Part shown: one piece after another, positions 25,570 to 36,463 of the stretch
How positions within the stretch are numbered: position 1 is the stretch's first letter
Layout of the letters: each line of letters begins with the position of its first letter
From: Brachionus plicatilis
Taxonomy: Eukaryota; Rotifera; Eurotatoria; Ploima; Brachionidae
DNA: 64,000 nt
NCBI GenBank assembly: GCA_010279815.1
Contig: QEOQ01000256.1
Span: 95,914-159,913 of the forward strand
Reading direction: 5' to 3'
Program-made: the position numbers and the translations under genes
The notes under the pieces: model-generated
Seen by the model: only the letters and a program-made list of their open reading frames with translations
The model's database searches: none
Told to the model about the DNA's origin: nothing

Positions 25570-27700
25570 TTTTTTTCTAATTTTCAAAAGATTTTTACTA
25601 AAAATAAAACAAAATAAATGTTATGTTTTATTTTCATATTTATTATACTTTATTAGTTTCGAAAAAGTAAAAAATAACATGTAATTTATCAATTAATTTC
25701 TATACTCTATTGACGATTTACGTCAAGAATTTTTTTTAAAACAGTTCAATTTTGTGTTTTTATACGGGCTTGCCTCTTCTTAATCAGCTCGTCACGAGTC
25801 CGCTCGTTCCTCTCAATTAAAATATATAAATGCACAATTCAATTAGAAAATTTTTAAAAAAGGCTGAATTTATATTTGATGAAGTTAAATTCAATTTTTT
25901 TTAAAACAACGAATTTACTTAAATTTAAATTTTACTTAAATAAAATTAAATGTAAATTTTTTGATTAAAAAGTTAAGATGCATTTTAAAATTTTTATTTA
26001 GAAACTTTAATCGATTGGACTACTAGCAAACAATTATTTCTTTAAATTTTCACTAAATTTTTCTAGTGTAAGATTTTCAATATTTTTAAACACTGAAAAA
26101 AGTTTATCGTCAAAAAAATTTTAAAGCTATAAACATGTTGTGTTTCTTTATTTTATTTAAATTAATCGTCTAATTTTTTTTTAAATTAAACAAAATGAAT
26201 ACTTGAAAAAATATTTTTTAAAAATAAAATAAATATTTTAATTTTTCTGCTTATATTTATACAAAGCTTGATTAATATCCTTAATAATACTAAAGAAAAA
26301 TTAACTTAAAATTAAGAACCAAAATAATTTTATTTTATTTTATGTTTAATTTTATTTTAGCATTATAAAAAGCTATTAATAAGTTATTATTATCCTTCAA
26401 TTAGGTAATATGGTGTTTCTCCAAAATTTTTTGTCTTGTCACACTGGACCGTCTTTTTACCTTTTTTAGTTTTTTTTTTAAATTAAGAAACAATTATATT
26501 AAAAAAATAACACTATTAAAAAAATAATACTGGGAACATTTTTTCTGGATTTTGAAAATATGAAAAAAACAGCTATTATTATTATTATTTATTTAAAAAA
26601 AAACGCCACTTGGGCGATCAATAATAAAAAAATAATAAAAAAAATAGAATAATAGGATAAAATGTGAGTCATAGTTTGCACCTTAATATGAATAATTTCT
26701 CATTAATTATTAATTAGCGCATCGAGTTCTAAATGATCAATAATTTTGGTAAAAAGGCCATTTTTTATAATTATACCAAAACATAACATATATGTTTAGT
26801 ACTAACAAAATTAAAAAATTGTTCACAATTGTTTAATTTGTGATTTTTTCTAATCTAAAAATTTTTAATTACATGACTATTGTACATATTTAGTTATCAT
26901 TAAATTGAAAAATAGGTTCTTATATAATCAGTTATTAAAAAATTAGACAAATAAAAAAAAGATTTATGGAATTTAAAATGAAAAGCGGGCAAAAAATTAA
27001 CGAATAATGAAATTAATTAAAGCTTCAAAAGTAAAAACTTATTAAAATTATTATATCAAATCGGCAATAAATTCAATATTGACAGATGAAGAAAAAAATG
27101 AATACTCGACAATTAATTGACACTTTCTATGTTATTTCTTTATTTCATTTTCATTATTTTTTGAATGAAATTATAATTCTGTATTACGTATTTTCTGTAT
27201 TTTGTTGCTCTGCCAAAAATAAGCAAAAGAATAAAAAAAATTGTCAATTTTTTTTATTAAAAGAATGTTAATTAAGATTTTTTTTTATTTTCTTAATTAT
27301 CGAAATTGATCGCTAGACGAATTTTAATGATTCTGACCCATAGAAGAAAAAATTTCGATCAAATCTAAATTTGAAAAAAAGGTCTAAGAAATTTAGAATT
27401 TTAGTTTTTTTAAGTTTTAAAGTTTTAAATAGAAAAAAAGTTATATCTATCTTTTAATCCTATAATTGAAAAAAAATGATCAGACATATTCAAATTTAGA
27501 AAGTGTAAACTTAAATATTAAAATTGACGGTGGCTTTTGACGAAAAAAAAAATATAGAATAAAGAAAAACTTTATAGAATAAGAAAATTAAATGTAGCAT
27601 AAATTTATTTATTTTTTTTAAGTAAAACATTTTCAATTATAGTATAAAAAATTGCAGCATAGCTATCATTTTTTCCAGAGTTACTTAAAAAAAATAAAAA
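25570..27700. other. AT-rich stretch with one LINE-like tail
   Basis: No gene seen. At about 26575-26650 the minus strand reads a small hairpin (GATCGCCCAAGTGGCG) followed by an A-rich (TAA)n run, resembling a LINE 3' end. A less AT-rich patch at 25765-25810 (GCTTGCCTCTTCTTAATCAGCTCGTCACGAGTCCGC) has no assignable function. Confidence 0.5.
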
Positions 27701-27739
27701 ATGCCACAAAAAAAAGTAAGAAAGGGATAAAGTTAAGGT

Positions 27740-28005
27740 ATTAACCATTAATACTGAACTTGAAACATTTCTCAGGAACGATTCACATCGAAACATATCT
27801 AAAACTGGTTATATATCTAAGACTCTAAGATGTAACGGATCCCAACTAGAAATTAGTGTTGATAATGAGGCTAAAGGAAAAAGAGGTAAAAAGAGGACGT
27901 CCAAGAAAAAGAAAAGTTGAGGATGAGGTAATTGATTTAAATAAACCAGCACAAATGAAACCAGGTCGTCCACCTAAGTTAAGAACCACTTTAGAATTTG
28001 ATTGA
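27740..28005 (+). pseudogene. AT-hook protein remnant, probably frameshifted
   Basis: An open frame from about 27740 to 27900 (reading ...RNISKTGYISKTLRCNG... and entering NEAKGKRG) continues, after a +1 shift near 27880, in the frame that starts at ATG 27865 and ends at TGA 28003-28005. That second frame holds two AT-hook cores, KRGRPRKRK and MKPGRPPK, each containing the canonical GRP that inserts into AT-rich minor grooves. About 46 residues belong to the hook-bearing tail. It is flanked by AT-rich sequence and inverted repeats. I cannot identify the protein family. Architectural DNA binding is inferred from the two GRP cores only. If transcribed, an unannotated intron could replace the frameshift. 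Confidence 0.4.
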
Positions 28006-28199
28006 TTTTTTTTTATACTCTTGTAATTATTTTTTATTCTTGAATGTATAAAATTATTATAAAATACATACTTTTATTCTATAGTTCAAATTTAATGACT
28101 TTTTTAATAATGCTTTAATAATTTGTTTTTTTATACTAAAATAAATAAATAAAATTTAGTTTATACTACAAAGAATTTTTTTTACTCGTCAAAAGCCTT

Positions 28200-28690
28200 T
28201 TCGCCATTAAAATCGGCAAATTGAAGTTCATGATCAAATGTAAATTTCAAATCAAAATTTTTAGATTTTGATTTAAATAAAAAAATATTTTTCATCAAAT
28301 TTTGAATAATAAATGACTAAATTTTATTAAACATTATTTGTTTAATCTATAATTAGATAGAAAATTATATGAATTTTTATCTAAAGAAAATAAAATTCTT
28401 AATCAATATTTTAAAATTTTGTAATACAAAAATTAACTTTGTTTCGGCGTAATATATTTTAATTTAAAGTTTTCAAATAAAGATTTTAGAAGAATCAATT
28501 AAAGGTCAGTTAAAAAAAAAAAGATTTGTTTTTTTTTATTTAAAATAATAAACATCTTAATTTTTGATTTAAAAAAAATAAAAAAATCTAATTTCATCAT
28601 TTTTATTAAGATTTTAATTAATTAAATTTTAATCATTTGATTATGATCATGAACTTCAAGTTGACATTAAAATCGGTAGCAATTTTTATC
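28200..28690. repeat. Inverted-repeat element, about 490 bp
   Basis: CCATTAAAATCGGCAAATTGAAGTTCATGATC at the left (from about 28203) pairs with GATCATGAACTTCAAGTTGACATTAAAATCGG at the right (to about 28676). The interior is AT-rich with no ORF. A related inverted word (GGCTTTTGACGA) is at 27530, so the boundary of the element may lie further left. Target duplication not defined. Confidence 0.55.
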
Positions 28691-28743
28691 AAATTAAAAT
28701 GTTGATAATCTAATTTTTTTCCTATTTTTATGCAGCATTTAAT

Positions 28744-29320
28744 GGGTTTTCCATGTTATGTGACCAATATCACTTTGCTCAGTTGACCACTTTACTATTT
28801 GGTGACTAAGAAAATAAATTTTATATAAGATATAATTTAAAATGTCAATAAACTAAAATTCTATAAAAATTAATAAATTGTCGATTTAATTATCTCTTAA
28901 TCATACATACAAAAATTAAAATTATTATCAATGTCAAATTTGAGTTAAAATAAAAAGCCAAATAGATTCGATTAAAAAGTACTAAATTTTTATGCTTCTT
29001 ATTTTGTGAATTTTTCGAATAATTTATATTCTTTCGAATTTTTGATTACTTCAGTCATTTTTTTTATATCTAAATCTTCATTTAACACTGTTTTTTTTAT
29101 TAAAACTATTTCAGTTCAAAACTTTTAAGTTTTATACATAGTTTACAATTGGAACATAGAATAGACAGTGTCTGAAAAACTTGACTTTTCTTATTTTCTG
29201 AAATAATTTGGAGACTAGTGTCAAAATTTCATTGTCACATATTTCCTTGGTAACCAAATTGTAACCAGTTCTGGTCACCAACTTAGCAAAGTGACGTTGG
29301 TCACCTGAAGTGCGAGACCC
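28744..29320. mobile_element. Non-autonomous Merlin-like element with GTGACCA ends
   Basis: The left end GGGTTTTCC ... GTGACCAATATCACTTTGCTCAGTTGACCA and the right end, read inverted, GGGTCTCGC ... GTGACCAACGTCACTTTGCTAAGTTGGTGACCA are homologous. Flanks share ATTTAAT (28737-28743 and 29321-29327), a 7- to 8-bp target duplication. The GGGT terminus and GTGACCA words match the autonomous-type Merlin at 53339-56607. A 70-codon ORF on the minus strand (29132-29344) is just the translated right end. Confidence 0.65.
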
Positions 29321-29349
29321 ATTTAATTTTAATTTATAAATCATATTTC

Positions 29350-30290
29350 TTTACAATGAGAGCTAAAATTGGAACTAAATTTTTAAAGTCATTACTTACT
29401 CCACATAGATCAATTCTCTATATAAAAGATTTTTTTGCTGATTTACAAATTAAGAAGAAAAGAAAATTTTTTTAAACTCTTTTACATCTAATGATTTATT
29501 GTCAAAAAATATTGATCATTGATGATAAATTCTTAAACAAATTTTAAACGATCTAATTGTCAGATCCTAGGTAGCTATTTTTAGGCGAAATATTATTTTT
29601 GATAATATTTGAAAATTCAAAACCAATTTGAGTTAAATGAGACTTTAACAAGCAATCATGTCAAATTCATTATTTAAGAAATTCTTTTCAAAGAAGCTAT
29701 TTTTGAATCCTTGATTTAAATACTTTCCTTTAAGTTAAATTAAAACATTATTTTACTTTTAGATTTGAATTTATTTTTTAGATCTTTCAAAGATAAGTTT
29801 ATTTAAAATATTTTAATTTAAAAAAAATACATCTTTCTAAAATAATTATTGACAGATTTTTTGGTGTGTGGAAGAATTACTAGCAAAAAAAATAAAAACA
29901 GAGAATTTTTCCGCAAAACTGACACCTATTATTTTCAAAAAATCTTCATAAATAATTTTTGTTTATTTCTTTTTAAAATGTATTTCCAACATAATTATTA
30001 TTAAGGAATGTTTACCCAGGAGATGCATTTGATTAAGATCTTGAGTAATAAATTGGTAAGATCAGAGGCAATTTCTCGTAAAATTTCTTATATAAGACCG
30101 TAATTGCAGGAATAGTAGAGATTAAAGTTCGATCTAATAAGAATCTTATAAGATTAGGTAAGATTTAAGAATTTTTAAGAAAATATTCTTTTTGAAAATT
30201 AAATATTTTCTATTATTTATAAGATCTTAAGAAGAAATAGTCCAAGAGCCTTTTAAGATTATGAAGCAAATCATAAACTTTATATTTAAA
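29350..30290. other. AT-rich stretch, no feature seen
   Basis: No family-bearing ORF or paired repeats. Several copies of AAGATCTTAAGA-like words around 30030-30250 are AT-rich and not clearly organised. Confidence 0.5.
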
Positions 30291-30292
30291 GC

Positions 30293-30575
30293 AGAGTTGT
30301 TTAAAAGTCTAAGTCCGGACTTTTTATTTTTTTCAAAGTCCAAATCGGGAATTTTTTTTTTTTTAAGGTCTAAATCTAGATTTTTTTTTTAAATTTGCTA
30401 GATCAGGCTTCATATCAAAAAATTAATACACTCTTGGGTTGTCTAATGCAATAGATTTGCCATTTATCAGAATTTTGTTGCAATTTTAGCATAAATTTCT
30501 TCTTCAGTATTCAAAATTTTAAAGCCTGTACTAGGACTTTTGAATGAAAATTTATAAAAAAGTCCGGACTTGAAA
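30293..30575. mobile_element. MITE of the CAGAGTTG family, truncated right end
   Basis: It begins CAGAGTTGTTTAAAAGTCTAAGTCCGG and shares its central 130 bp (30392-30520) almost base for base with the copy at 9249-9562. It stops after AAAGTCCGGACTTG, where the terminal part is lost. No coding capacity. Confidence 0.75.
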
Positions 30576-30902
30576 CAATTGATTCTATGGGGCTATTTTC
30601 ATCCTAAAAAATGAGAGTTGAATGTATAATTTAAAAAAAACTATCTTCAAAATAAATAATGACTATATATTTTGCTATTAGGTTACTAACATAAAATTAA
30701 AAATAGAATAAATTGTTTCAAAAATATGAAAATTACAAGTCATAAATTTTTTTATGAAAACGTTTATTCTCACTCAAGTTATCTGAGAATAACTAAAAAA
30801 AATGTATGCTCAAGATAACTTTGACTTTTGTAAAAAAATTTATTTATTTATACTCAAAAAAAAAATAAAAATAAAAAAAGGATCAACACATTATTAAGAG
30901 AT

Positions 30903-31116
30903 TAATTATTTAGAACAATTGTTACATTTCCAGACTTTCTTAATAGAAACATAAGTTCTATTAACACATTTTAAGTGGAAATCATTTTTACAATCACCGC
31001 ATGTAATCCATTTATTTTCACATTTATTTTCACATTTATTTTGAATAATCATTGAAAACTTGAAGAAATTCATCAAAATTTTCGAATGTTTGACCACGAA
31101 AAATCGGTTGATTCAT
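30903..31116 (-). pseudogene. PHD/zinc-finger fragment of a transposon-like protein
   Basis: From ATG 31114-31116 the minus strand reads MNQPIFRGQTFENFDEFLQ, resembling the start of Mutator-type transposases (a short 'F.sFdEF..' block). A shift near 31040 then passes into the frame ending at 30906-30908, which holds ITCGDCKNDFHLKC followed by WKCNNC. The order C-x2-C, H-x2-C, W-x-C-x2-C is the second half of a PHD finger. A tandem KCENKCENK comes from a 12-bp microsatellite-like duplication at the junction. PHD fingers occur in both chromatin proteins and non-LTR ORF1 proteins. The short length and frame break make this a relic. Confidence 0.45.
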
Positions 31117-31410
31117 TGTTTAAGAGTTTTTAGAATAAAGTTAGGAGTTTTTAGTATAAGATAGCATATATATTAGTAAAGTGCCTTTGAGTATTTATGG
31201 AGCAATTTACAATCATTTTCAAAAAAAACTTCATTGGTAATACCTTTAATGTTCTTCGCTCTTTTTATTTCTCTTAATTTACATTTGAGTAAGAATAAAA
31301 AAAAATGTATAGGTAAGGCAATAAAAAAAATTTATTCTCACTCATTTTGAGTGAAAATATATTCACTCTTTTTTTATATCTTGATTTTTATATTTTTTAT
31401 TTATTTTTTA

Positions 31411-32108
31411 CAGACTTGTTTACAAGTCACAGTTTTAAGTCTAAGTCACAAAAATCAAAGTTATGACTTGCACAAAAATTTGTATCAATACCTGCTTCAT
31501 CTGGACCAGTTGAAAGAATTTTTTTCTAAATCTGGTTATACCGTATTTCGCCGAATATAAGCGGGTTTTGAATATAAGCGGGCCGCTTATATTCGAAAAA
31601 ATTCACATCATCACCAGCTTCTATTCGAATAAAAAAAGCAAATTTTGATACTTGAATATAAGCGCTTTTAATATTTATAATTAGCTTGTTGTATAAATTG
31701 CAACCCTCACAACCAATGCAACCTTGTAATTCTGTTTTATTTTGTTTTATTGGCTAATAAATATCCAATCAGGTTTCTCTAATTCACATAATTAGATCTA
31801 ATCTGTAAAAATATGCTTGAATACAAGCCGGACCCGCTTATATTCGAAAAAATAAAAAAATGATTTTTTGCTCGAATATAAGCGTCTCTTTTGATTTTTT
31901 CGTTCTTCCGGTACCCGCTTATATTCAGCGAAATACGGTATTAACAGACCACATAGGTCAAGATTTACAGCCAGGAATTTGGAAGCAACTACTTTATTGG
32001 TATCAAATATGGATTTATTAAATCATTGACTTGACTAAAAAAAAAAAAAAAGAAATTTAAGTCATTGACTTGACTTGACTTAAGACTTGTGACTTAAAAA
32101 CAAGTCTG
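31411..32108. mobile_element. hAT-type element with perfect 8-bp duplication
   Basis: The ends CAGACTTGTTTACAAGTCAC (31411) and GTGACTTAAAAACAAGTCTG (to 32108) are inverted repeats of the CAG...CTG kind. The flanks ATTTTTTA (31403-31410) and ATTTTTTA (32109-32116) are identical. A second element with CCGTATTTCGC ends (31538-31941) is nested inside. There is no transposase. The termini relate it to the CAGAGTTG MITE family found throughout the window. Confidence 0.8.
31538..31941. mobile_element. Nested MITE with TACCGTATTTCGCCGAATATAAG ends
   Basis: TACCGTATTTCGCCGAATATAAGCGGG at the left is answered by CCCGCTTATATTCAGCGAAATACGGTA at the right. The phrase GAATATAAGCG recurs at least six times in both orientations inside, so the ends are built from a repeated 11-bp word. 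The flanks TTA/TTA (or TA/TA) are the possible target duplication. It sits within the hAT-type element 31411-32108 and has no ORF. Confidence 0.8.
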
Positions 32109-32265
32109 ATTTTTTAATATTTTTTATCATGATTAATTTATTTCTAATATTTTTTTAAGCACAAATTTTTTTGTTTTTAATTAATAAATTCACTTAAAAC
32201 GAATATGACAATTATGTGAATTGTTTAAAAATCATGTTTCAATATTTACATTGAAAAATAAATTC

Positions 32266-33895
32266 AAACAAACAATTTTATTTTTTCCTGAATTAAAAAA
32301 ATTCAATACTTATATTTTTTTTATACATTCTAATTCTATTCTTAAAATAAGTAAAAATCTTGACTTGTTTTCTTTAAATATTTGAAACAAGTCAAAGTCC
32401 TGACTTGCAATTGACTTGTGACTTTTATACAACTCTAATAAATATACATATACAATTAGATATATAGACAAATTAGATACACATTTTATTTTTTTTACGG
32501 AGTGTCTATTGACACATGATATGATTTTTAATCTAAGATTTTTTTAAAATTTTTATTATTTAAAGGAGTTTTTAATTGAAATATAAAAATATAAATTTTT
32601 AAGTCAAAACAAAACCAAATATTTTTTGATAATTTATTTTTTGGATCGCGTACACTTTGAAACAGGACTTTGTATCGACCAAAAAGTTTTTCAACCTTTT
32701 CTCTTGGTCAACAAACTCTTCTTCCCCGGCAAACATCTTATCGCTGTTTGGCGTTTATTGGATTAGATAAAAATATCCCAAATTCGCAATTTTGAAGATT
32801 TACTACAGAGTTTTGCAGAATCACTATATTGGTGGTACAGGAATATATCTTTTAAATAAATATATATTCTTTTAATCTTTTTTATTCACAGTTAAATGCA
32901 TTTATTTAGCAAATTTTTATTTGAAGACATTCAATTTTCAAAAATATTCTAATGAACTTATTTAAAATAATACTATTTTTTAATATTTGTTTTTTGATAG
33001 GAAAAATTTTGTGAAGAAACAATTTCAAATATCTGATTTCTAAATTTATAAAAAATATTATTTAAATTGAAAATAAAAATTGAAATTATCAAACTTTTCT
33101 TCGAATGAGAAAAAATTATTCTGTTAATAATTATAAATTTTTTATTGAATCTTTCAAAGCTAATCAACGGGCTCTGATAGGAATAAATAATTATTGTAAA
33201 ATCTTAAAAATTTTAAATTTTTACTGTTGTAAAAATGATACACAAAGTCCTGTTTCAAAGTGTACGCGATCCAAAAAATAAATTATTAAAAAATATTTGG
33301 TTTTGTTTTGACTTAAAAATTTATTTTTTTATATTTCAATTAAAAAATCCTTTATATAATAAAAATTTTAAAAAAATCTTAGATTAAAAATTATATCATG
33401 TCTTAATAGCCTATACTATTTACACATAGTGTTGCAATAGACACTCCGTAAAAAAAAATAAAATGTGTATCTAATTTGTCTATAAATCTAATTGTATATG
33501 TATATTTACCAGAGTTGCATAAAAGTCACAAGTAACAAGTCAATTTTTTTTTTTTTTTTTTTTTTAAATATAATTAGGGGGTGATCCCCAGGTTCGTCCG
33601 AATGGCTTACGCCTTCGTTTAAACCCAAATATTGCAAAAAAAATGGTAAAAATAAAATAGAGTTTTTAGTTCTTTAGAAATTGAAAGTAACTGAAATTGA
33701 AAAAAATTAAATAAATAAATAGTAAAAATAATAGTCAAGAGTCAATTGCAAATCAGGACTTTGACTTGTTTCAAATATTTAAAAAAAACAAGTCAAGATT
33801 TTTACTTATTTTAAGAATAGAATTAAAATATATAAAAAAATTATAAATATTGAATTTTTTTAATTCAGGAAAAAATAAAATTGTTTGTGGAAAAA
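32266..33895. repeat. Imperfect 1.6-kb palindrome upstream of the receptor gene
   Basis: The outer arms 32266-32430 and about 33720-33895 (AAACAATTTTATTTTTTCCTGAATTAAAAAAATTC ... AAGTCAAAGTCCTGACTTGCAATTGAC) are reverse complements. The inner arms 32440-32680 and about 33238-33510 (ACGGAGTGTCTATTG; GGATCGCGTACACTTTGAAACAGGACTTTGT) likewise pair. The outer arms carry CAGAGTTG-family termini facing inward. A poly(T)/LINE-tail insertion at 33540-33660 interrupts the right arm. A third, direct partial copy of the inner arm lies at 33912-33985. Confidence 0.75.
33540..33660 (-). repeat. LINE 3' end inserted in the palindrome
   Basis: Read on the minus strand, ACGAAGGCGTAAGCCATTCGG and CCTGGGGATCACCCCCTAATTATATTT are followed by about 20 A residues. 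A GC-richer 3' segment with a GGGGATCACCCCC hairpin ending in poly(A) is how LINE 3' ends look. It interrupts only one arm of the surrounding palindrome, so it inserted later. Confidence 0.5.
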
Positions 33896-33911
33896 ATAAA
33901 AATAAAAATAT

Positions 33912-33985
33912 TTCAATTAAAAAATCCTTTATATAATAAAAATTTTAAAAAAATCTTAGATTAAAAATCATATCATGTGTCAATA
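33912..33985 (+). repeat. Third copy of the 32.4/33.4-kb arm
   Basis: ATTTCAATTAAAAAATCCTTTATATAATAAAAATTTT ... ATCATATCATGTGTCAATAGAGTC repeats 33337-33410 in direct orientation, only about 140 bp before the receptor start codon. It ends with GTGTCAATAGAGTCGCCC, a variant of the TIR word GTGTCTATTGACAC. Confidence 0.65.
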
Positions 33986-34128
33986 GAGTCGCCCTTTTTT
34001 TAATAATTGTCAATCAATTAAAATTTAAATACTCAAAAAAAAGATTATTTTTCATTCAACTTGCTTCATTTAATGATATTTCTGTTGATTTAGAAACAAT
34101 GTAACTTTAATAATCTAAACAATCTAAA

Positions 34129-35352
34129 ATGGTACATGAACTTCCTGCAACATTAATTCTATGCAGCATGATAGCAGCAATCGAATCGCACACAAACGAT
34201 TCCCATTTGCCCACACCATTTCATCAAATGCATTCCATGCCCACCAATGACTCATCCCCTCAACTGTCCCGGTACGTAACCGGCATTTTTCTCTACTCAC
34301 TGACCATCTGGACCATCATCGGAAACATATTTGTGTGCATTGCGATCGCCACCAATCGCCAACTCAAACAAGGCGGAATGAGCAACTTTTTGATCGGAAA
34401 TCTGGCCCTGAGCGACCTTCTGCTCGGCCTCACAGTCCTGCCCTTCTCGGCCACTCTGAGCACTTTCAAAAAATGGCTCTTTGGCAAAGTCCTCTGCGAC
34501 CTGTGGCTTTCAATTGACGTGCTGTGCTCAACCGCGTCCATATGGGGCCTGCTGGTCATATCACTGGACCGGTACGTGGCCACCAACCACCCGATCCGCT
34601 ACCGCAAGCACAAGAACAACTTCAAAATGGCCCTGCTCTATTGCACCATTTCGTGGTTCATTTCTATCACAATCAGCCTTGGACCGCTGACAGTCGATCC
34701 GCACCAGTCCGGACTCAAAAGCATCCACAACTCGAGCAACTTGTACCAGTGTGTTCTGTTTCAGACGCCCTCTTTCGTTATCATTTCAAGTCTGTTTTCT
34801 TTTTATCTTCCTTTGGTGCTCATGATCACACTCTACACTGGTGTTTTTCTCAAAATAAGACAACAATCGAAGCTGATGTTCAAAACGAACCAGTCGGTGG
34901 TGATTGACGTGAAGGGCAATGGCCGCGAGCTCGTTAGAAAGCGTCCCATTGGACACTCGCATCAGCATGCCGCCGAGGCCAAGGTCACCAAAACTTTGGC
35001 CATCATAATGGGCGTATTTGTGGCCTGTTGGCTGCCCTTTTTTATTGTTTACATAGTGCGTTCCCAGCTGAGCAATGCGGGCAGTATATCGGACAATTTT
35101 ATGGATGTGTTCATTTGGCTCGGCTACTTCAATTCGGCTCTCAATCCCATACTCTATGCTATATTGAATAAGAATTTTCGCATTGCTTTTTCGGACATAG
35201 TTGTGTGTAGGTGTTTTAGTAAGGCAAGAGACTTTATGAATAAGTCGCTGAGCAAGCGAAGATCGCCAAAAAGTCAACAAAAGAGCCAGCGGATACAGGC
35301 TGTGTTGGAGAGCGACCAAGCAGAGTGTTTTATTGATCCGCTTGGATCTTAG
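34129..35352 (+). CDS. Biogenic-amine (dopamine/octopamine-type) G protein-coupled receptor
   Basis: Intact intronless 407-residue rhodopsin-class receptor of the plasma membrane. Seven hydrophobic segments are in order. Key residues: N66 of TM1 (GNIFV), D96 of TM2 (LALSD), C123, D130 of TM3 (the amine-binding Asp 3.32), D147-R148-Y149, W176 of TM4, C208 of the second extracellular loop (disulfide partner of C123), S220, S221 and S224 of TM5 before P228 (the catechol-contacting serines), C300-W301-L-P303-F-F of TM6, W330 and Y333, and N339-P-x-x-Y343 of TM7. Possible N-glycosylation sites are N23, N40 and N201. C360/C362 are likely palmitoylated. The third intracellular loop is short and basic, the tail about 60 residues. 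All ligand-contact residues suggest a catecholamine or phenolamine ligand. D1/D2-like versus octopamine type cannot be decided by eye. The start ATG opens an acceptable N-terminus. The ORF is visibly richer in G and C than its surroundings. Confidence 0.93.
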   Translation: MVHELPATLILCSMIAAIESHTNDSHLPTPFHQMHSMPTNDSSPQLSRYVTGIFLYSLTIWTIIGNIFVCIAIATNRQLKQGGMSNFLIGNLALSDLLLGLTVLPFSATLSTFKKWLFGKVLCDLWLSIDVLCSTASIWGLLVISLDRYVATNHPIRYRKHKNNFKMALLYCTISWFISITISLGPLTVDPHQSGLKSIHNSSNLYQCVLFQTPSFVIISSLFSFYLPLVLMITLYTGVFLKIRQQSKLMFKTNQSVVIDVKGNGRELVRKRPIGHSHQHAAEAKVTKTLAIIMGVFVACWLPFFIVYIVRSQLSNAGSISDNFMDVFIWLGYFNSALNPILYAILNKNFRIAFSDIVVCRCFSKARDFMNKSLSKRRSPKSQQKSQRIQAVLESDQAECFIDPLGS

Positions 35353-35406
35353 GTGTGGTGTGAAGTTTTCTCTTTTTTTTTTTTCCTTCATTTTTTATTT
35401 TTGCAC

Positions 35407-35428
35407 AATAAATTTTTAAATGAATAAA
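35407..35428 (+). terminator. Polyadenylation signals of the amine receptor
   Basis: Two AATAAA hexamers (35407-35412 and 35423-35428) lie 55 to 75 bases after the stop codon, giving a very short 3' UTR. Confidence 0.6.
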
Positions 35429-35489
35429 ATTTTGTAAATTTTTTTTTTTTTTTAGACCAATTTTTTTTTGGACGAGGTAGAAACAAATA

Positions 35490-35869
35490 GGGACTACCCG
35501 GTTGTGTTATCAGCTGATAAAAAACAATGTTATCAAGGAAAAATGCTATCAAACATGATAACATTATATTCTAAATGATAACATAAAGTTTACTAAATTT
35601 TGAAGAATTTGAAATAGTAAAATTTTACTTTGACGTAAAATATATGGAAGGCTCCGGTGGCTTAAAATTGCATTTGCCCCGCACTAATAAAAAAAAATAG
35701 ATATTCATTTTTACAATTTTCAAATTTTTTTTTAATTATATTTTTTCATAATAATTTTTTTTTTCAAAGTTTTTTGATAACATTTTTTTGTAATCCGCAT
35801 GATAACAAAACTGGTATTGACCAGTTTGATAACAAAATATGTTATCATCTGATAACATAACCGGGTCCC
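35490..35869. mobile_element. MITE with GGGAC...GTCCC ends and GTTATCA arrays
   Basis: The left end GGGACTACCCGGTTGTGTTATCAG and right end CTGATAACATAACCGGGTCCC are inverted. Flanks AACAAATA (35482-35489) and AACAAATT (35870-35877) give an 8-bp duplication with one mismatch. About ten GTTATCA/TGATAAC words are spread along both halves. The design (GGG terminus, 8-bp duplication, dense heptamers) parallels the Merlin-type elements with GTGACCA, but the heptamer differs. No ORF. Confidence 0.75.
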
Positions 35870-35879
35870 AACAAATTTA

Positions 35880-36460
35880 CATAGAAGATACTAAAACATA
35901 TTAAAAGAGAAGTCACATAACTCAAATTTTTTTTTAAAGGTAAATAAACATGGGAATAAATATTTTCATCATCAAAAAGTTTTTATGTTTTGATACTTAA
36001 ATATTTAAATCGTGATGGTACACTGGGACGGTACGGTACGGTCACTGGACGGGACGCCGCAAATTCGGGAGCAGTGCAGTATTAATCTTCTCAATTGATG
36101 TTGAAATCAAGCCATTTTATTCATCTTTACAATAGATTTTTTAACAAAAAATTGAAATAATTTCTTTGATGGTTTGACAAAAAGACATTTTTAAACAGGA
36201 AAATTGGCCATAATTTCAATTTAAGAATTTTGATCTGATAAATTATCCAAAATCCTTAGTCCCTATGTAAAACACTAATTAAATCGAAAAAAATATGTGA
36301 AATTTTTAAGTTTTTTCTAAATCTTAATATTTCTTTTTTTTTCTAAATTTACTGAGGCCAATTTACCGAAAAGGATTGTTCTGTTTATTTAATTTTAACT
36401 TAACATATCAATTAGTAATCTTCCTGGAATCTTTTCTTGAAGATGAAGACTTGAGCAAAA
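35880..36460. other. AT-rich stretch with a GC-richer patch
   Basis: No gene seen. 36015-36075 (CACTGGGACGGTACGGTACGGTCACTGGACGGGACGCC) is GC-rich with repeated ACGGT and CACTGG words, like the end of a hAT-type transposon, but no matching second end is visible. Confidence 0.5.
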
Positions 36461-36463
36461 ATT

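Noticed and set aside
34293..34586. Long ORFs on other frames inside the amine receptor gene
   Set aside because: They are shadows of the receptor coding sequence and carry no family signature.
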